A DNA stretch of 64,000 nucleotides. It comes from Eutreptiella sp. 'Long Island Sound 2002'. Lineage: Eukaryota > Euglenozoa > Euglenophyceae > Eutreptiales > Eutreptiaceae. Positions 33,505-45,800 of the stretch are shown in pieces; position 1 is the first letter of the stretch; every line of letters starts with the position of its first letter. Under the pieces are notes generated by a model. It did not search any database, was not told the origin of the DNA, and saw only the letters and a program-made list of their open reading frames with translations. Position numbers and translations under genes: made by a program. The stretch covers positions 55,239,995 to 55,303,994 of the forward strand of contig OZ038378.1 in assembly GCA_964036045.1 (NCBI GenBank), read 5' to 3'.

Positions 33505-34440
33505 CCTCTAATCTACACCCCTCTCCCAACTCTAGGGGGCTCCACCACACGGCTCTAAGGTACGTGCGAAGGGCACAAAGTGGTGCATACACGTGGTGGA
33601 AGGGGCTAAACTCGGTCAAAACGGGCTCAAAACCGGCCAAAAACACTTGTTTGAGCATCCCAAATGGTCAGGGATCACTTTTGGAAAAACGCGTTTTTGA
33701 CCCATTTTTGACCCAATTCTGGTCCCAAAACGGCCCATTTTCAAGGCATTTTGGGATTTTCCATGGGCCAAAACGCGCCACCACGGGCTCAAAACGGCCT
33801 AAAAACACTTGTTTCAGCATCCCAAGTGGTCTAGGAACAACTTTGGAAAAAATGATTTTTTTCGCCCCGGGGAGCCTGGTGGACCCACCGTTGGCCCCCA
33901 CTGTGCGTGGGCTAGCCGCCCCTCCGGCTGCACCCAGTGACCACTGGTACGGGGGTCTACGTGTCTCGTTGGACCATTCCGGGGCTTGGAAACCATAAAA
34001 AGTGGGGGGTTGCGGGTGGACTAGGTGTCTCGGAATTCGTTTCTGAGCCACGTAGCCCAAGATACGGCCCATTCTTGGTTTCGGGGTGCTGCTGCACATT
34101 GCGCAGCTTTTGGGGCTTTTTGGCGCCTTTTTGGGCCGTTTCTCGGACATATCGTGGAGTTAGAGGGCACCAAAGGTCCCTTGGTCACGAGAAAGTCAGG
34201 CCGCACGTGGAGTGCAGCAGCCCTTTGCCTTCGTTTGGCTGTTTTGAACCCTTACTAGGGCTGCTTTGGGCGAAAAATGGCTATTTTTGGCCCAAACCTG
34301 CGCAGATTTGGGAGGGCACCTCCCGACTTGGCGCCACCGCCCCGTGGCGCCACCGCTGAGTTTTTGGCTATAAACTTGGATTTGGCAAGGCCACCACCTA
34401 GGCTCTAGGATGGCTAGAGTAGAGTAGAGCCCCGAGCGAT
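33505..34440 (+). mobile_element. Non-autonomous element, copy 3
   Basis: Left terminal repeat CTACACCCCTCTCCCAACTC, internal units of about 165 bp, and the same conserved middle and GGAGGGCACCTCCCGACTTG segments as copy 2. The CTTGTTGC tract and right inverted repeat are missing; it runs instead into a 114-bp tandem repeat. Confidence 0.75.
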
Positions 34441-34444
34441 GAGG

Positions 34445-34735
34445 CGGAATCTGGCGCTCATAGCATGGAGGATTTGATCACCCTGGAATTTTGGATGAAA
34501 GAACCTAGTGCACAAGTTCAGCACGCAACAAACGACTTTTGTATAGCGCCTCGTCTTGCGGAATCTGGCGCTCATAGCATGGAGGATTTCATCACCTTGA
34601 ACTTTTCGATGAAAGAACCTAGTGCACAAGTTCAGCACGAAACAAACGACTTTTGTATAGCGCCTCGTCTTGCGGAATCTGGCGCTCACAGCATGTACGG
34701 TTTGATCACCTCGGACTTTTTGATGGTTGCCATTT
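34445..34735 (+). repeat. 114-bp tandem repeat, about 2.5 units
   Basis: CGGAATCTGGCGCTCA recurs at 34,445, 34,559 and 34,673, exactly 114 bases apart (38 codons). The plus strand reads a repeated 38-residue peptide (MEDFITLNFSMKEPSAQVQH.. etc.) and the minus strand is also open. There is no known domain. Confidence 0.9.
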
Positions 34736-35673
34736 TCCATGGGCCAAAATGCATCACCACGGGCTCAAAATGGGCTAAAAACACTTGTTTGAGCATCCAA
34801 AATGGTCTAGGATCACTTTTGGAAAAACGCGATTTTGACCCATTTTTGACCCATTTTTGGTCTTGAAACGGCCCATTTTCAAGGCATTTTGGGATTTTCC
34901 GTGGCCCAAAACACGCCACCACGGGCTCAAAACGGGCCAAAAACACGTGTTTGAGCATCCCAAGTCGTCCGGGAACAACTTTGGAAAAAATGATTTTTTT
35001 CGCCCCGGGGACCCTGGTGGACCCACCGTTGGCCCCCGCCGTGAGCGGGCCGGGCTGCCCTCCGACTGCACCAAGTGACCACTAGTACGGGGGTCTACGC
35101 GTCTCGTTGGGCCATTCAGAGCGGTGGAAACCACAAAAAGTGGGGGGTTGCGGGTGGACTAGGTGCCCTCGGAATCGGATTTTGAGCCACGTAGCCCAAG
35201 ATACGGTCCGTGCTTGGTTTCGGGGGGTTGGTGCATATTGCGCCGTTTTTGGGGCTTTTTGGCACCTTTTTGGGCCATTTCTCGGACATATCCTGGAGTT
35301 GAAGGGCACTGGAGGGCTCTTTGACACGGTGAAGTCAAGCCGCACGTGGAGTGTGGCCACTGTTTTCCTTCGTTTGGGCGTTTCGCCCGGGTTATGGGGC
35401 TATTTTGGCCGAAAATGGCTGTTTTTGGCCCAAAACAGCGCATATTTGGGAGGGCACCTCCCGACTTGGCGCCACTGCCCCGGGCCGCCACTGGTGAGTT
35501 TTTGGCTCAAAACTTGGATTTTGCAAGGGCACCACCTAGGCTCCAAGATGGCTACATGGGCAAATGATCCGAAGTGTTGGGACGGAGCAATGGCCAAAAC
35601 GGCAAGGAGACGTGTTGTTGTTGGTTGTTGTTAGCTAAATTTAAGGGGAGAGGGGTGTAGTAATATATGTATA
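34736..35673 (+). mobile_element. Non-autonomous element, copy 4 (left end missing)
   Basis: Begins inside the internal tandem units (CCATGGGCCAAAATGCATCA) and runs through the conserved middle to the CTTG/GTTG-rich tract and right end TTTAAGGGGAGAGGGGTGTAG at about 35,640-35,660. Confidence 0.75.
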
Positions 35674-35805
35674 CACACATACATAGATACATACATACAT
35701 ACATACATACATACATACATACATACATACATACATACATACATACATACATACATACATAAGTACGTACATGCATACATGCATACGTACGTACGCATGC
35801 TGATG
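35674..35805 (+). repeat. (CATA)n microsatellite with AAGTACGTACATGC tail
   Basis: About 20 CATA units directly follow the right end of copy 4. The array ends in CATAAGTACGTACATGCATA, a tail also found at the array at 58.4 kb. Confidence 0.95.
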
Positions 35806-36470
35806 TTCCGTCAGGCACCAACGGCGGTCTGTGCGCTTTGCGGAGTCAGAGAAGATCATCATCACGCGTTGAAATCCTGCCCCTTTCTACAAGGGGGGGA
35901 TTGCTTTAGCCAGAGTTTCCTAGTCGCTGCGATTTCACAAGTATGCATGGTTGGGGCCTCCGCGCATCTGCTGGGACCTGCCCCAGCTATCGCTGAGCAC
36001 GCGTGTGGGTCTTTTCATGGGGGCGGTTCTTTTCGCCCCCCAGCATCGTTGTGACGTGGTTTTTGGGCGGGCGCAATCTGACCCCTCCCGGGTGCCGGCC
36101 CGGCTGCACGGTATACTGGGAGCGTGGGCAGCAGAGCACGACCCCTCAATCCCACGATCCGATATTCGGGAGCTCAGGAGACGGGTGTCGCTTCGGCTGC
36201 GAACCCAGCAGCTCTGCTTTCGCACAGCGGTAGGGGACATGCCCCTCGAGGCGGGGGTACCGGCAATGCAAGCCAGGTTTCAGGACAGAAGTTCACTGGT
36301 CATCACACGCAATCCGACGCGGCTGCGGGCATTCGTGCTAAGCAAGCCCAGGGGATATGCTGTCTTGTGGGGGGGGGGGGGGTCGCCAAACAAGCGGATG
36401 CCACACAGGCGGCAAGGTGTTCAGAGCATCAATTGCTCTGTGCGATTACGTGGCCCCTAACGACAGTTCC
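35800..36470 (+). pseudogene. C-terminal end of a LINE polyprotein
   Basis: FRQAPTAVCALCGVREDHHH.. continues ALKSCPF and gives C-x2-C-x7-H-x4-C, the zinc knuckle typical of LINE C-termini. Further plausible segments follow in a second frame (AQHRCDVVFGR, ELRRRVSLRLRTQQLCFRTAVGDM). A G run at about 36,370-36,382 and frame changes mark decay. The CATA microsatellite sits directly upstream, where the rest of the element should be, so it is truncated. The sequence differs from the LINE at 38-54 kb. Confidence 0.55.
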
Positions 36471-36900
36471 AGGATGTTCTCCGCTGACTGTCTTCTGCTG
36501 GAATGCGACTGTACAGAACATTCTGACTTCGTCCATGCAGGATGGGCTGCTGCAGCCCAATGACCTTATGCTGAGCAAGGCGCCGCGAGAGGCATGGGGG
36601 GAGGGGTGCATGCGCAAATGAAAGACAGAGCGGTCGATGTGTTTTTGTGGTCCCTGCCAGTGACGGCGGAGAAGACAGTGCAGGATATGTTACAGGGCGC
36701 CATGGCGGACGCCCTGCAGAGACAGCAGGTCCAGATGGTGATGGATTTGACCGTTGAGATTTTGTCAACGGCGGACACGGGTGAGCCTTGGATTTTTTTT
36801 TGGGGCTCGGACCCGTTTGCGGTGAAGAGTGATGCACGGATGCGCAGCGGGTCATCCCAGGGTTCGTTGTCGTCTACAATAATTATTAGTGACTAAAGGC
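36470..36900 (+). other. Unassigned stretch after the LINE fragment
   Basis: A frame at 36,594-36,896 (about 100 codons, with VDVFLWSLPVTAEKTVQDML) has protein-like composition but no recognised family. It may be the 3' part of the LINE fragment or its UTR. Confidence 0.3.
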
Positions 36901-36904
36901 TATC

Positions 36905-37300
36905 CTGGTTGTTGGGCCAGTTTGGCCCTTGATCAGTATGATCAGTTTCACATGTTGGACTGTTTATGTTCCAGGGGGGTGGCCAGGAGAGGGAGGCCCT
37001 CCCGGCGAGCCCAAAGGAGAAGGTGAGCAAGGGGCGAAGAGCAGGTAATGATAGGACAGACAGCGACATGGTTGTTGCGCCAGTTGGGCCTTTGATCAGT
37101 ATGATCTGTTTCACATGTTTATTGGTTGGATGTTACATGGTGTACCCAGAGCATGGGGACACAGGGCAAGCAGGGCAAGTAGGGGGCAGTGAACAGAGGA
37201 AGACAGGGCAGCAAGAGAGACATGGTTGTCGGGCCAGTTGGGCCTTTGATCAGTTTTATCTGTTTCACATGTTCACTGGTTGGCACTTATACGGGGTGCA
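36905..37300 (+). repeat. Tandem repeat, three units of about 155-163 bp
   Basis: GGTTGT(T/C)GGGCCAGTT..GGCC followed by TTTGATCAGTATGATC and TTTCACATGTT recurs near 36,910, 37,073 and 37,228. Confidence 0.85.
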
Positions 37301-37488
37301 CAGTGTGCACAGCGAGGTGAGCGGCGAACCGGGCAAAGGGCACAGGGTCGAAGAGCACGTTGCGCGGCCAGCGCAGAGAACACAGCTCAGGGTCCAGGGT
37401 CAAGGGTCCAGGGTCAAAGAAGAACAGAGCACTCAAAGCGTTAGGAGTGACGACCACAGTCAAACACGAGCGCAAAGAAAATGGATGG

Positions 37489-37583
37489 TACATACATACA
37501 TACATACATACATACATACATACATACATACATACATACATACATACATACATACATACATACATAGTCATAGTCATAGTCAT
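37489..37583 (+). repeat. (CATA)n and (TAGTCA)n microsatellite
   Basis: About 19 CATA units, then three TAGTCA units. Cys-Met-Tyr-Val repeats in the translation are artefacts of this. Confidence 0.97.
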
Positions 37584-38317
37584 AACCACTTATCATGCCG
37601 TCTACTGGAGTTACCGGGCATCTCGCGCCGACAGGTGGTTCCTGCCTCGCTCGATCCCGTGGGTCCCAGGGCTGCCTGAGGTGGCCCACAGCATGACGGA
37701 GGACCCAGAGGACCGGGGATACCGGGCAACCAGGCTTCGGGGGCAGTGGCAACTGCAAAGCGTTAGCATTAGCAACGGCGACGGACGCTGGCCCGTTTGT
37801 TCGCCGGGGGTAAGGGGGCAAGGCAAAGCAGCGCAGCAGCATCGCAACAAGCAGAAAGCAAGGGCACCTCTGTCCGTCGCAAAGCAGCAACCAAGGAACA
37901 AAGCAGCACGCATGCGGCGAAGAGAGAGCTGACCCTCCATCGTTCACGTTGCCCCGCCACTGTGGAGACACCCAACACCCATGACCCCACGTAATCCATT
38001 GTCGTCCGCGTCCTCGAAACTGCCCACCACCCCTGTCTCCACGTATCCCTCTGCCAGCACGCACTAGCCTGTATGTGCATAGCCAGGATTTCTGGGAGGC
38101 TCCAGCCTAGCCTGGCCCTCAGCTTTCATCGCCCCCATGTCTCCACATTGTACGCCATCTTCCCACCGCACCAGTCCCCTAGTATAGTACAGAAACACGT
38201 TACCAACTCCACGTCCCCGTGGCCCCGTGCTGCCCCCACACCCCAGATATATACCATGCTGGCATCCCATGTCAGGGGCCAGCGCCCAATCTGCATCGAG
38301 GCATTCACTTGCCCACA
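37584..38317. other. No gene; may include the outermost LINE 3' end
   Basis: No supported coding region. The alignment of the two LINE 3' UTR copies becomes unclear left of 38,318, so the exact 3' end of the element is not fixed. Confidence 0.4.
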
Positions 38318-39827
38318 TATAATATATCTTGAGGGTCTACAGGGGGGGACGCCGGCCGCTTTGCGACGGGAGTGGCGCAACCCGTGTATATCGCTGGCTG
38401 GGATTCGGGCTGGTGGGTGCCGTAGCTTGGTTATCGACCCCCTGTAGGGGTACCCACCAGAGGCTCGCCCCGGGCCGTGGTTACCAGGTGCACCTCATCT
38501 GGCCCACATACAGTGCCCTGGCGCCTACCCTTGACCCTTACCTGCACTGATTGGCCAGCTTCCGTGGTTGCGCCTCTTCCGCCACAGCAGCGGCCAGGCC
38601 GCAGGTTCGGCCCCCACCGACGACGTGGCGAGCCTACTTATAGCATTGGCCCGCGCGTCACCCCCCGGACCACTCAGCATGCCGCTCCCCTGCCCTCCTC
38701 GCCTCTAGCCGACCGGACTGGCGCCCCCCAGGGGTAAGCTGTTACTGTGGTGAGGCGACTGCATACTCTTCACTACGACGTCGCGCAGTACCGCCGTTGC
38801 CACGCCGACGCCACCTGCTAGCCGCCACGACACTCACCACTGCAACCACAAGGCCATGGTCAGAGGTTAGACTATGTACATGCCCGCAGGCACGGTCCCT
38901 CTAGTTTGTTAACGGGGCCAGGGGATGCCCCCGCGCTCCCCCTGAGTTGTTAGAGGGGTCAGGGGGACACCCCAGTACCGCCATGCATCCCCGTGCTCCC
39001 CCACTGTACGGTTCCCCAGTACCGCCGCGTTCCCCCACCGTACGGACTCCAGTACCGCCGCATACCCCCACCATACGGTCCCCTGTACCGCCGCGTACAC
39101 CCCCACGATGTCAGTACACCGTCATTTGGAACTTCCCCGCTGCTCCCCCACTGTACGGCTCCCCAGTACCGCCGCGTACCCCCGCCGCACGGATCCCAGT
39201 ACCGCCGCGTTGACCCCCAAGACTCCAGTACTCCGCCACCTGGAACTCCACGTGCCCCCTGTGAGCGCTCCCTCCAGGCTGCCATGCCGTCTCCACGACG
39301 CCCGCCATACTGTCCCCCTGATGACCCCACCGTCATAACCTTCCACGCACACATCTTCGCCCCGTCGCCGCTCCTGGGGCCTGCAGGCTGACCCCGCAAC
39401 CCCGTGTAACACTCCCAGGGGGCGCCGCAGCGCTATAACCCCCAAACAACTCCGTGCACCCCCGGTGTATCCCGAGCAACCACTCCCAAGACTGCCGTAG
39501 CCGGGCCGCCAGTAGAGACCCCGGTGCCATGGGAATACCCTACAGGGGTTTGGGCCTTATTACCCTGGTCGGGACGACCCATGACACCTCACTGTTGTAT
39601 GCGGCGACCCGGGGCAGGCGGGTGAAGCATCCCTGTCCGACCCTCATGCACGGGGGCAGTACGGCTCACCATCAGGCCGGCACGACCTGTCACATCGCGT
39701 TGGCCGTCATACGCCGCCTGCCAGTACCGCACAATCAGGCCGCGTAGGCACTGCTTCTCAGGCGCCACTCCCTCCGCTGCGTCCAGCGTAGGGATGGTAG
39801 CTGGTGCACCCACAATTCCCATCCCCA
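38318..39827 (-). other. 3' UTR of the giant LINE
   Basis: Runs from the ORF2 stop to the end of similarity with the truncated copy. It contains a minisatellite at 38,990-39,230. No poly-A tail was identified at the left boundary. Confidence 0.7.
38990..39230 (+). repeat. Minisatellite in the LINE 3' UTR
   Basis: Units of about 33-35 bp of the type CCCCCACTGTACGG followed by CCCAGTACCGCCGCGTA, at 38,999, 39,034, 39,067, 39,147 and 39,180. It differs from the repeat at the matching position of the truncated copy. Confidence 0.8.
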
Positions 39828-42800
39828 TCAACCTGCACCCCCGGCACCCACCACTCCGTCACCATTTCCTCCGTGATGCCACAACCAGAGTATCCGTGAG
39901 TCGCCCTCCAGAGCCGCCCACCACAGCATCAGGGGCAGGGCCGCAGACGGCGCTCCAGGGCACCGTACCCCTTCCACTCGGACGCTCTTCAGGCCACCCT
40001 GGATAGTCGTCCAGGCACTTGAGGACATCCGTCCAGAGTGCCGCAGTGCCCACCTCGCCTTAGGCCACCCCCTGTCGGCATGCTCCTGACATGTCCCGCA
40101 CAGCGGGGCGGAGGCACACTGATGAACCCAAACGGACACCGTCTCCCCGCACCCGTGGCATCGCTGCGGAAGCACAGACCGCGATGGAACGCAGCTACCA
40201 TCACAGCACTGCGACCACAGGTCCTGCCATACATCGCAGCACGCGTCCTGGAGCCCGAGCAAAGCCCCTGTCAGCGTGCGTGCTGTGGCACTACTGAGGA
40301 GGCTGCGCCTCGCCTCCTCCCACGTGGACACCGGGCGGAGTATCGGTCGTCCGTCGGGCATCTCCGGCAGGCTCTCAAGCAGCCGGGGCCACCGCGCCAC
40401 CTTGGGGCCGCGCGTGCCATGCGCCAGGAGCTCCCAACCGTAGTCCCGCAAGACCTCCCCGATGACAACAACCCCGTCCTGCTCCGGGCCCCTGGCGGAA
40501 GCCAGAACCAAGCGTTGCCCTCCCGCCCGAGCCTCAATGACCGCCCTGAGACCCAGGGTGTCAAGGGTGTGACGGGCATCGGCAGCCACGTGGTCGTCCC
40601 CCTCTGGCAGAGAGAACATGGCCTCCGTGACTTGGTCTTGCGCGTCGTCGCCCTGTACCCGCGCCAGCTGCTTGGAGCCCACTAACACTGCCATGGACCG
40701 CTGCTCCGTGACCGCCGGTACGGCTCGTCGCAGCTGCCGGTCATATAGCCACAACGTACCCACGTCAAGTACGACAGCCACCGCCAGGACTGGGAGACCG
40801 CACAGAGGTTGCTGAAGGACTGGCAGCACCTCGCGAGGCCAGCCCATGACGTTCCCCACAGCTGGATGGTTGGCGTACACCTGGAGCCAGGGATCACTCT
40901 GGCCGTCAGGGTTTCTCACCTTGGTACCCCGCACCTGGGTCCAGGACTGCGCCGACACCACGCGGGACCACTCCCTGAATGCCGTGATGTCCCGCGCCAC
41001 CCAGGAACCGATCCACCGGTCGAAGGCCTGCGCCACCGCCGCCATCCAGTGAGGGAACAAGGACGGGGCCTCCTCACGCTCGATGCACGACCGCGACACC
41101 AGCAGTGCGTGCAGCGGTGCCCTCAGAAAGGTTGCCCGCAGGTCGCCGGGGAGGCCGGCAAACGGGTTCCACGGCGGACGCTGCAGGATCCTCCCTGCCG
41201 GCGGGCAGAAGGGTGTGTCACCACGTAGGAACGCGTATACCGCCCTCCTGCGATCTTGCATCGGCAGCTGCATGATCTGGGTGAGCCGATGGTTCCTGCG
41301 GGCATACACATCTTCCCCAATCTGGACCATGTCCTCCACAAAGAGTCTGGCCTTGGCAGGGCCCCGGGACGACGCCGCTCGCACCGCAGCGAACAGCCGC
41401 TTCAGGTCCCCGTGTACGACACCTGCCATCAGGGATTCTGCCCACCTGCAGCCGTGCTCCCTCCACGCCACGAACTCCACCGCCCTGTCCGTTAGGGGTA
41501 GCTCCGCCGTGAACTCCTCCACACGCCTGCACAGGAGCCGGGCCACCTCCTCGTCCCGCGCACACAGTAGGCGCATGTGGCCGATGTCCTCCTCCGGCCC
41601 CCCACAGAAGATACAGGGGTGGGCTGGTATTGCCACACGCGTGAGCTTCTGTCTCCACCGTCGCATGACCTGCATGGTGGACAAGCGACCGTCACGTGCC
41701 CGCAGCATATTCCTGTGCGTTGGGCCGTGGTGCACAGCTCCCAGGGACATCGCCTCGCAGGCGCCAGCTAGTGGCGTGTGCGCCCTGGTGCGTGCCGCTA
41801 GCGAACGCCACTCTATCTCCCGGACCTGCTGAAGGGCCTGCATGGATGGTACACGCGGCTCGAGCTCACCATTATCCCCTGGTACCAAGAGGATGGCGTG
41901 CTCCTTCGGCAGGACAAGATGGACTGGCGGGGCCATCGCACGGGCCGCGGCAGAGTCCGGTGCCTCAAGCGGGACCGCCGCTAAGTGCGAGCTCTGCCTC
42001 ACCACCCAGTGGTGCGGCCCCCCAACTCGGCGCGGCAGCCGCCGCAGCCCCTCCACTATCCAGCTCAGTGCATGTTGATTGACCAGATGTGACGTCGGCC
42101 CCTTGATGCCACGGTACAGGGCCTCCTGCGCCCTGCGGAGATGCGCTCCTATGACGGACGCATCCACCACGTGTACCGTGCACGCTGACGGGGGCGTGTG
42201 CAACAAGTACGCCGCCGCGCCAATGATCTCTGCCTCCGGGACCGTGCCGTAGATGGCACCCGTCCACGTGGGGATTCCGTGGCTGGCCACCGCCACATTT
42301 GTGGCGTCGTCTCCCTGGGGCGACGCGTCAGACGATGTGACTTTAGTCGCCACCGGCACCCAGCAGTACCGGTGGGGCTCTAGCCACGCCACGTCGGAGT
42401 GGGGGCTCTGCACCACCTTTCCCAGAGACGCCGCGCTGGAGGCCGTGAGTTCCGGGGACAGGACCACCCTCGGTCGATACACCGCATGTGGTCTCCAGGC
42501 CAGGTCACATCCGCAGACTGACTTGATGGCGTCCAGGGCGGTGGTGTATTCCGCCCCCCAAACCGTCGCGGAGCAGGAAGGCTGGTATACTACGACAGAC
42601 CCCTGCTCCACTGCGCCACCACCACGCAACGACGTGACGGCGACATGCGGATCATGCGGCACGTTGGACATTCGGACCACTTCCGGGACCGAGTGCTCAT
42701 CCGGATCCGGGATTGGGCCTGCCGGTAGCAGAAGAACAATAGCCCATTCGCTGCACTTGTGCACCGCCGCGCACGCCCTGGAAAACGCTGGCTGTCCGTG

Positions 42801-45800
42801 CACAACCCACAGTGGTGGCGGGCTTATGCCGCCCCCGGCGTGAGGAGTGAGTAGGGGGACGGACGCCGGATCGTCTTGCTGCTGGTAGCCCTCAAAGACG
42901 TCCCCCAACAGAAACAGGAGGGCGGCCAGCGGGACGAACGGCATGGACAGCCCCGGGTTGGCCGGGTCCCATCCTTCCTCCCTGTATCCGCCCACCACAT
43001 ACACGTCCCCCGCAGCGGACTGTCTATTGCGTTTGCTGGCCTTCTTTCGGCGCACTGGGTGAATGAGACGGTGAGTCAACGGACCGGGCAGCTGCGGCCG
43101 GAAGACGTCGCGAAGCCCCGTGAGCCACACGTTGTCCAGCTGGTGGGGTCCTACTCCCGCGTGCGGAAGGTGCAGGTGGTCCTCGTGGCACTCCTGTAGC
43201 TGGACCGCCCAGTGCCCAGGCGCAGGGCAGGGGAGCCGCGCATGCAGGAGGTCATTTGCAGGATCAGTCAGGGACTGCACTGCCGCATCTGTGCGGGGCC
43301 CCGAGAGAATGCAGATGTCCCTACCCTTGAAGGCGTAGGATTGGGATACCCACTTCCGCCCCGCCCACTGCACTTGCGGCAGATGGGCGTGTACACACGA
43401 GTACACCGACGATGGCATGAGAAGCCCCACGCGCAACGTCCCCATCGCCCTGAGCACCCTGTCCACCCACGTATTGCCAGCGTGTGTGGCGAATGACGCA
43501 GAGGGCACCATGAACTGCCCGCACACTCCGTACTGCACGTGCATGTCTCGGAGCATGGCCCGCAGCTCATCACGGACCGTCATCGACCTGTGGTGGGTGA
43601 GCTGAGCCACGGTCGCCACGACGGAGTCGCGGCATATAACCTGGATATCTGCCAACCGTAGCCCATGACCTGACCGCACCGCCACGTTGGACAGGTCCTT
43701 GGGCAGCTTCTCGAACTGCAGGGCCGCAGCCTTGATGGCAGTATTCAGCTTGACCACCGCCTCCGCCGTGTCGGACAGGTAGGGCGCCGCGTACCGCACG
43801 ATGCCACCAACCACGGCCGCCATCACCTCATGAGGCACCGACGCCGGCCCCAGCGTGTTCTTGCACCAGCCCAGCAGGGCTTCACACCGGAGTACATGTT
43901 TCTCCTTCATGGTCGCCATCCCCCTGGGATCGAGGCGCAGGCCCAAGTATGGTACCGTGCCCTTGGCACGTAAGCATACCCATGGGGCCGCTGTGTCCCC
44001 CGGGTTCAGGTATACCATAATCGAGTGGATGCGAGCAGTACTGGCATAGGCGCATTTGCTCACGTTGAGGGACATGCCCATGTCAGTGAGATACCGCGCT
44101 ATCATCGCCGCATACTCCAGGAATTGCGGCAGGGAGTGCGCTATCAGCAGGAGGTCATCACAGTACGCCTGTACCAGGGGTGGCACCGCGTGGCGAGCAT
44201 CTCCCCGCGCCTTACAGGCAAGGCTCCGCAGGAGAGGCTCCAATAGGAGGAGGTAGAGCACAGCGCTCTCCGCACTGCCCTGCCGCAGGCCCCTGTGGAG
44301 CCGTATGCTCGGCGTCGGGCCATGCGCAGTGGCGATGCGCACCAGGGACCCGCAGCTGAGGGTGTGGAAGAGCCTGATGAGCTCCTCCGGGACACCCATG
44401 TGGCGCAGGAGGAGCGCCAGTGCTCCGTGCGGCGCTGTGTCAAAAGCTTTCGACACATCGAAGGCCAGGACGTGGTTTTCCTCCATCCCACGCTGCAGCC
44501 TGCGCTGGGCCAGGAACACCGGGGCAGCCGCCGTGGAGCCCGGCATGGCTCCGAACTGCCAGTCCGCGGCCAGTCCCTTGCGTGCCAGAACAGCTGTGAA
44601 CCTCCGCATGAGGGGGGTCATGAGCATTCGCATGTCTTGCTGCCCCAGCGCTATCGGCCTGTACTCGTCCAGGTTGCCCGTGGCTGTGCCCTTGGGCATC
44701 AGCCAGATAATGGCCTCGTGCCAGGACTCCGGGACATCCGCACCCCGCAGGATTGCCCTGTACGCATGCACCAGGAGCCCCTGCACCGGTTCAGGCAGCT
44801 CTGCTATGAGGGCTGCCGTGACCCGGTTGGACCCCGGAGCTTTGTCGTCCGCCACGGCCTGTCTCACGGCGTCTTTAAGGTCCTGCATGGTGTAGTCCTG
44901 TACCGACCTCCACTCCTCCGGCACCCCTGTGGGAATGTGGGCCCGGACCAGCCGCTCGAAGGCCGGCAGGTTCACTGGCCGCTTGGCGTACAGCGCCTCC
45001 CAATACCTCTGGACCTCGCCAATGACGTCCGAGGCCTCCAAGAGCACCTTCTCCGACTCGCGGACGCGTACGGACCATAGGCCTGACGGGGCATAGTTCA
45101 CCACGTTGATGGCCCCCCGTATCGCCGTCCATCGGAGCTGCAGGTCCGGTACCCTGCCCCGCCAGTAGTCCTTGATGGACCGGCGCCTGTTGCTCCTGAG
45201 GACATCCCGCAGCTCCTCCACGCGTGTCTCCAGCTGGCGGAGCTGTTGGTCCAATGCGGCACGCACGTCCTCAACCGAGGCGGGGGACAGGTCGGGGTCC
45301 ACTCGCCGGAGGTGCTGTAGCAGGGCAGTCGCTTCCTGGGAGTGGAGTCCGGCCGCCGCCGCGTCCCGTTGCCACAGCTGATGGGCACGCCAGGCCAGGG
45401 CCTGCTGATCCGAGAGGACCTGGTCCAGCGACGCCTCCGTTTCCGCCTGCCCGTGTGGGTACTGCGGGTCCACGCCGGAAGGCATGCGCACTCCCGTGAC
45501 CCTGGACACGTCATCACGGAAGGCGTAGAGCAGGTCAAAGACCGCTTGCACCTCCGACGTGCCCATGGTGGCAGTGTCCTGGTCCGATGAGAGCCACGCC
45601 TGTAGCCGCTGATCCCCGCAGGCCTTCTGCAGTACTGCCGCCACCGCCTCACGAACCCCCGGGGAGTCCGGACGTATGGCGTGCAGCCTGCCCTGGGCGT
45701 GCGAGTAGGCCATCCTGGTGACCCTCTCTTTGCCGGCCACCGCTAGCGGGATGTCCAGGACCACAGGGCCATGATCCGACCCCAGCGACGCTGGAGACCG

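Noticed and set aside
35552-35865. Minus-strand Met/Tyr/Val/Cys repeat proteins
   Set aside because: Translation of the CATA microsatellite.
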